A stretch of 6,725 bases of DNA from an uncultured bacterium (GTDB taxonomy: Bacteria; Planctomycetota; UBA8108). Below the pieces are notes generated by a model. That model was not told the origin of the DNA and did no database searches. It saw nothing but the letters and a program-made list of their open reading frames with translations. Position numbers and translations under genes: made by a program. Positions within the stretch are counted from its first letter, which is position 1. Every line of letters starts with the position of its first letter. The stretch spans positions 1 through 6,725 of the forward strand of contig CAJWZY010000120.1 in NCBI GenBank assembly GCA_913050545.1, given 5' to 3'. Positions 6,331 to 6,725 of this stretch are shown here, piece by piece.

Positions 6331-6337
6331 ACGCCCT

Positions 6338-6725
6338 TTGCGCAACGACTACAGCATTACACCGGAAAACAACACCCGGATGGCCACCGCTGCGGAAGCG
6401 GAATACCCGGAAGAATGCTGCGGACTGCTCTTCAGGGGACCGGCGGGCTCGGAGGTGGTGCCCATACCCAACCTTCAGAACAGGCTCCACGAAGAGAACC
6501 CGGAAACCTACAAGCGTGACGCCCGCACAGCCTATTTTATGGACCCGCAGGAGGTGGAGCGGCTCAGCACAGAGAAAAAGGCCGGGGGAATGGAGCTGGA
6601 GGCCATCTTTCACTCTCACCCCGACGTGGAATCTTATTTCTCAGAGACCGACAGCGAGGCCGCCGCCGTCTTCGGGGAACCCAACTACCCTGGAGTCGTC
6701 TACCTGGTCTACTCGGTGGTCGCCG
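6338..6725 (+). CDS. JAMM/MPN (Mov34/PAD-1, M67-type) zinc metallopeptidase, 3' end outside window
   Basis: 129 residues are visible. The frame begins at TTG 6338, chosen because of the AGGAG 7 nt upstream and because residues 5-31 (YSITPENNTRMA... YPEECCGLL) already match the family N-terminus. The JAMM zinc and catalytic set is complete: Glu 26 in P-x-E-x-C-G, then HSHPDVESYFSETD with His 92, His 94, Ser 102 and Asp 105. The insert NRLHEENPETYKRD (48-61) and AYFMDP are typical of the bacterial Mec-like subgroup, which by established knowledge removes C-terminal residues from ThiS/MoaD-like sulfur carriers such as CysO. That substrate is inferred; a ThiF/MoeB-like or sulfur-carrier gene just downstream would support it but lies outside the window. 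It probably acts in the cytoplasm, as no signal peptide is seen. About 10-30 residues are missing at the C-terminus. Confidence 0.88.
   Translation, partial: MRNDYSITPENNTRMATAAEAEYPEECCGLLFRGPAGSEVVPIPNLQNRLHEENPETYKRDARTAYFMDPQEVERLSTEKKAGGMELEAIFHSHPDVESYFSETDSEAAAVFGEPNYPGVVYLVYSVVA

Larger units (their letters stand above)
6138..6337. promoter_or_regulatory. Divergent control region between hemB and the JAMM peptidase gene
   Basis: 200 bp without a gene. It holds a TATACT -10-like box on each strand, a 10-bp palindrome CTGCCGGCAG (6217-6226), a CCTGCAGG palindrome (6248-6255) and an imperfect direct repeat (6255-6265, 6275-6284). No good -35 hexamer stands at 16-18 bp from either -10 candidate. 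No small ORF or structured RNA is supported. Confidence 0.5.

Noticed and set aside
6269..6619. 116-residue ORF on the minus strand
   Set aside because: Antisense to the JAMM peptidase and to its RBS; no family features.

Overview
The window looks like GC-rich chromosomal DNA from a free-living, probably marine bacterium. The best guess is the Planctomycetota or a neighbouring lineage. The main clue is a paired dockerin-like module (RGD-x-N-x-DG-x-x-D-x-(S/T)DAI...LF, a Cys, a second D-x-(S/N)-D-DG loop, then PPPxPFxxCGxDPSxDxLxC). I recall this module from many predicted secreted proteins of uncultured planctomycetes. That placement rests on memory of the family; no search was run.

Left part (1-4172): three neighbouring genes for exported proteins, each carrying one copy of the dockerin-like pair on a different scaffold. 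The first (2-682, +) is the C-terminal end of a subtilisin-like (S8) protease, then an Fn3-like domain, then the module. The second (703-1680, -) has a signal peptide, the module directly at the mature N-terminus, and an unrecognised Cys-containing, beta-rich domain. The third (1887-4172, +) has a signal peptide, seven FG-GAP repeats (probably one seven-bladed propeller), an IPT/TIG domain and the module at the C-terminus. The first two genes converge with 20 bp between them. The second and third diverge from a 206-bp intergenic region with two operator-like inverted repeats. Together they look like a small surface or extracellular cluster of protease, adhesin-like protein and unknown protein sharing one attachment or sorting module.

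Right part (4112-6725): core genes. hemB (porphobilinogen synthase, metal-site type without zinc cysteines) lies on the minus strand and overlaps or nearly abuts a downstream EamA/DMT-family transporter, so the two probably form an operon. The transporter ends 61 bp inside the 3' end of the FG-GAP gene on the opposite strand. Divergent from hemB, across a 200-bp control region, a JAMM/MPN (M67) metallopeptidase starts at a TTG codon behind a clear AGGAG and runs off the right edge. It has all the JAMM zinc-site residues and resembles the bacterial Mec type that acts on ubiquitin-like sulfur carrier proteins.

I see no tRNA, rRNA, CRISPR array, insertion sequence or clear intrinsic terminator. 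The most interesting material is the shared dockerin-like module on three different scaffolds, the unknown domain at 706-1308, and the long convergent overlap at 4112-4172.
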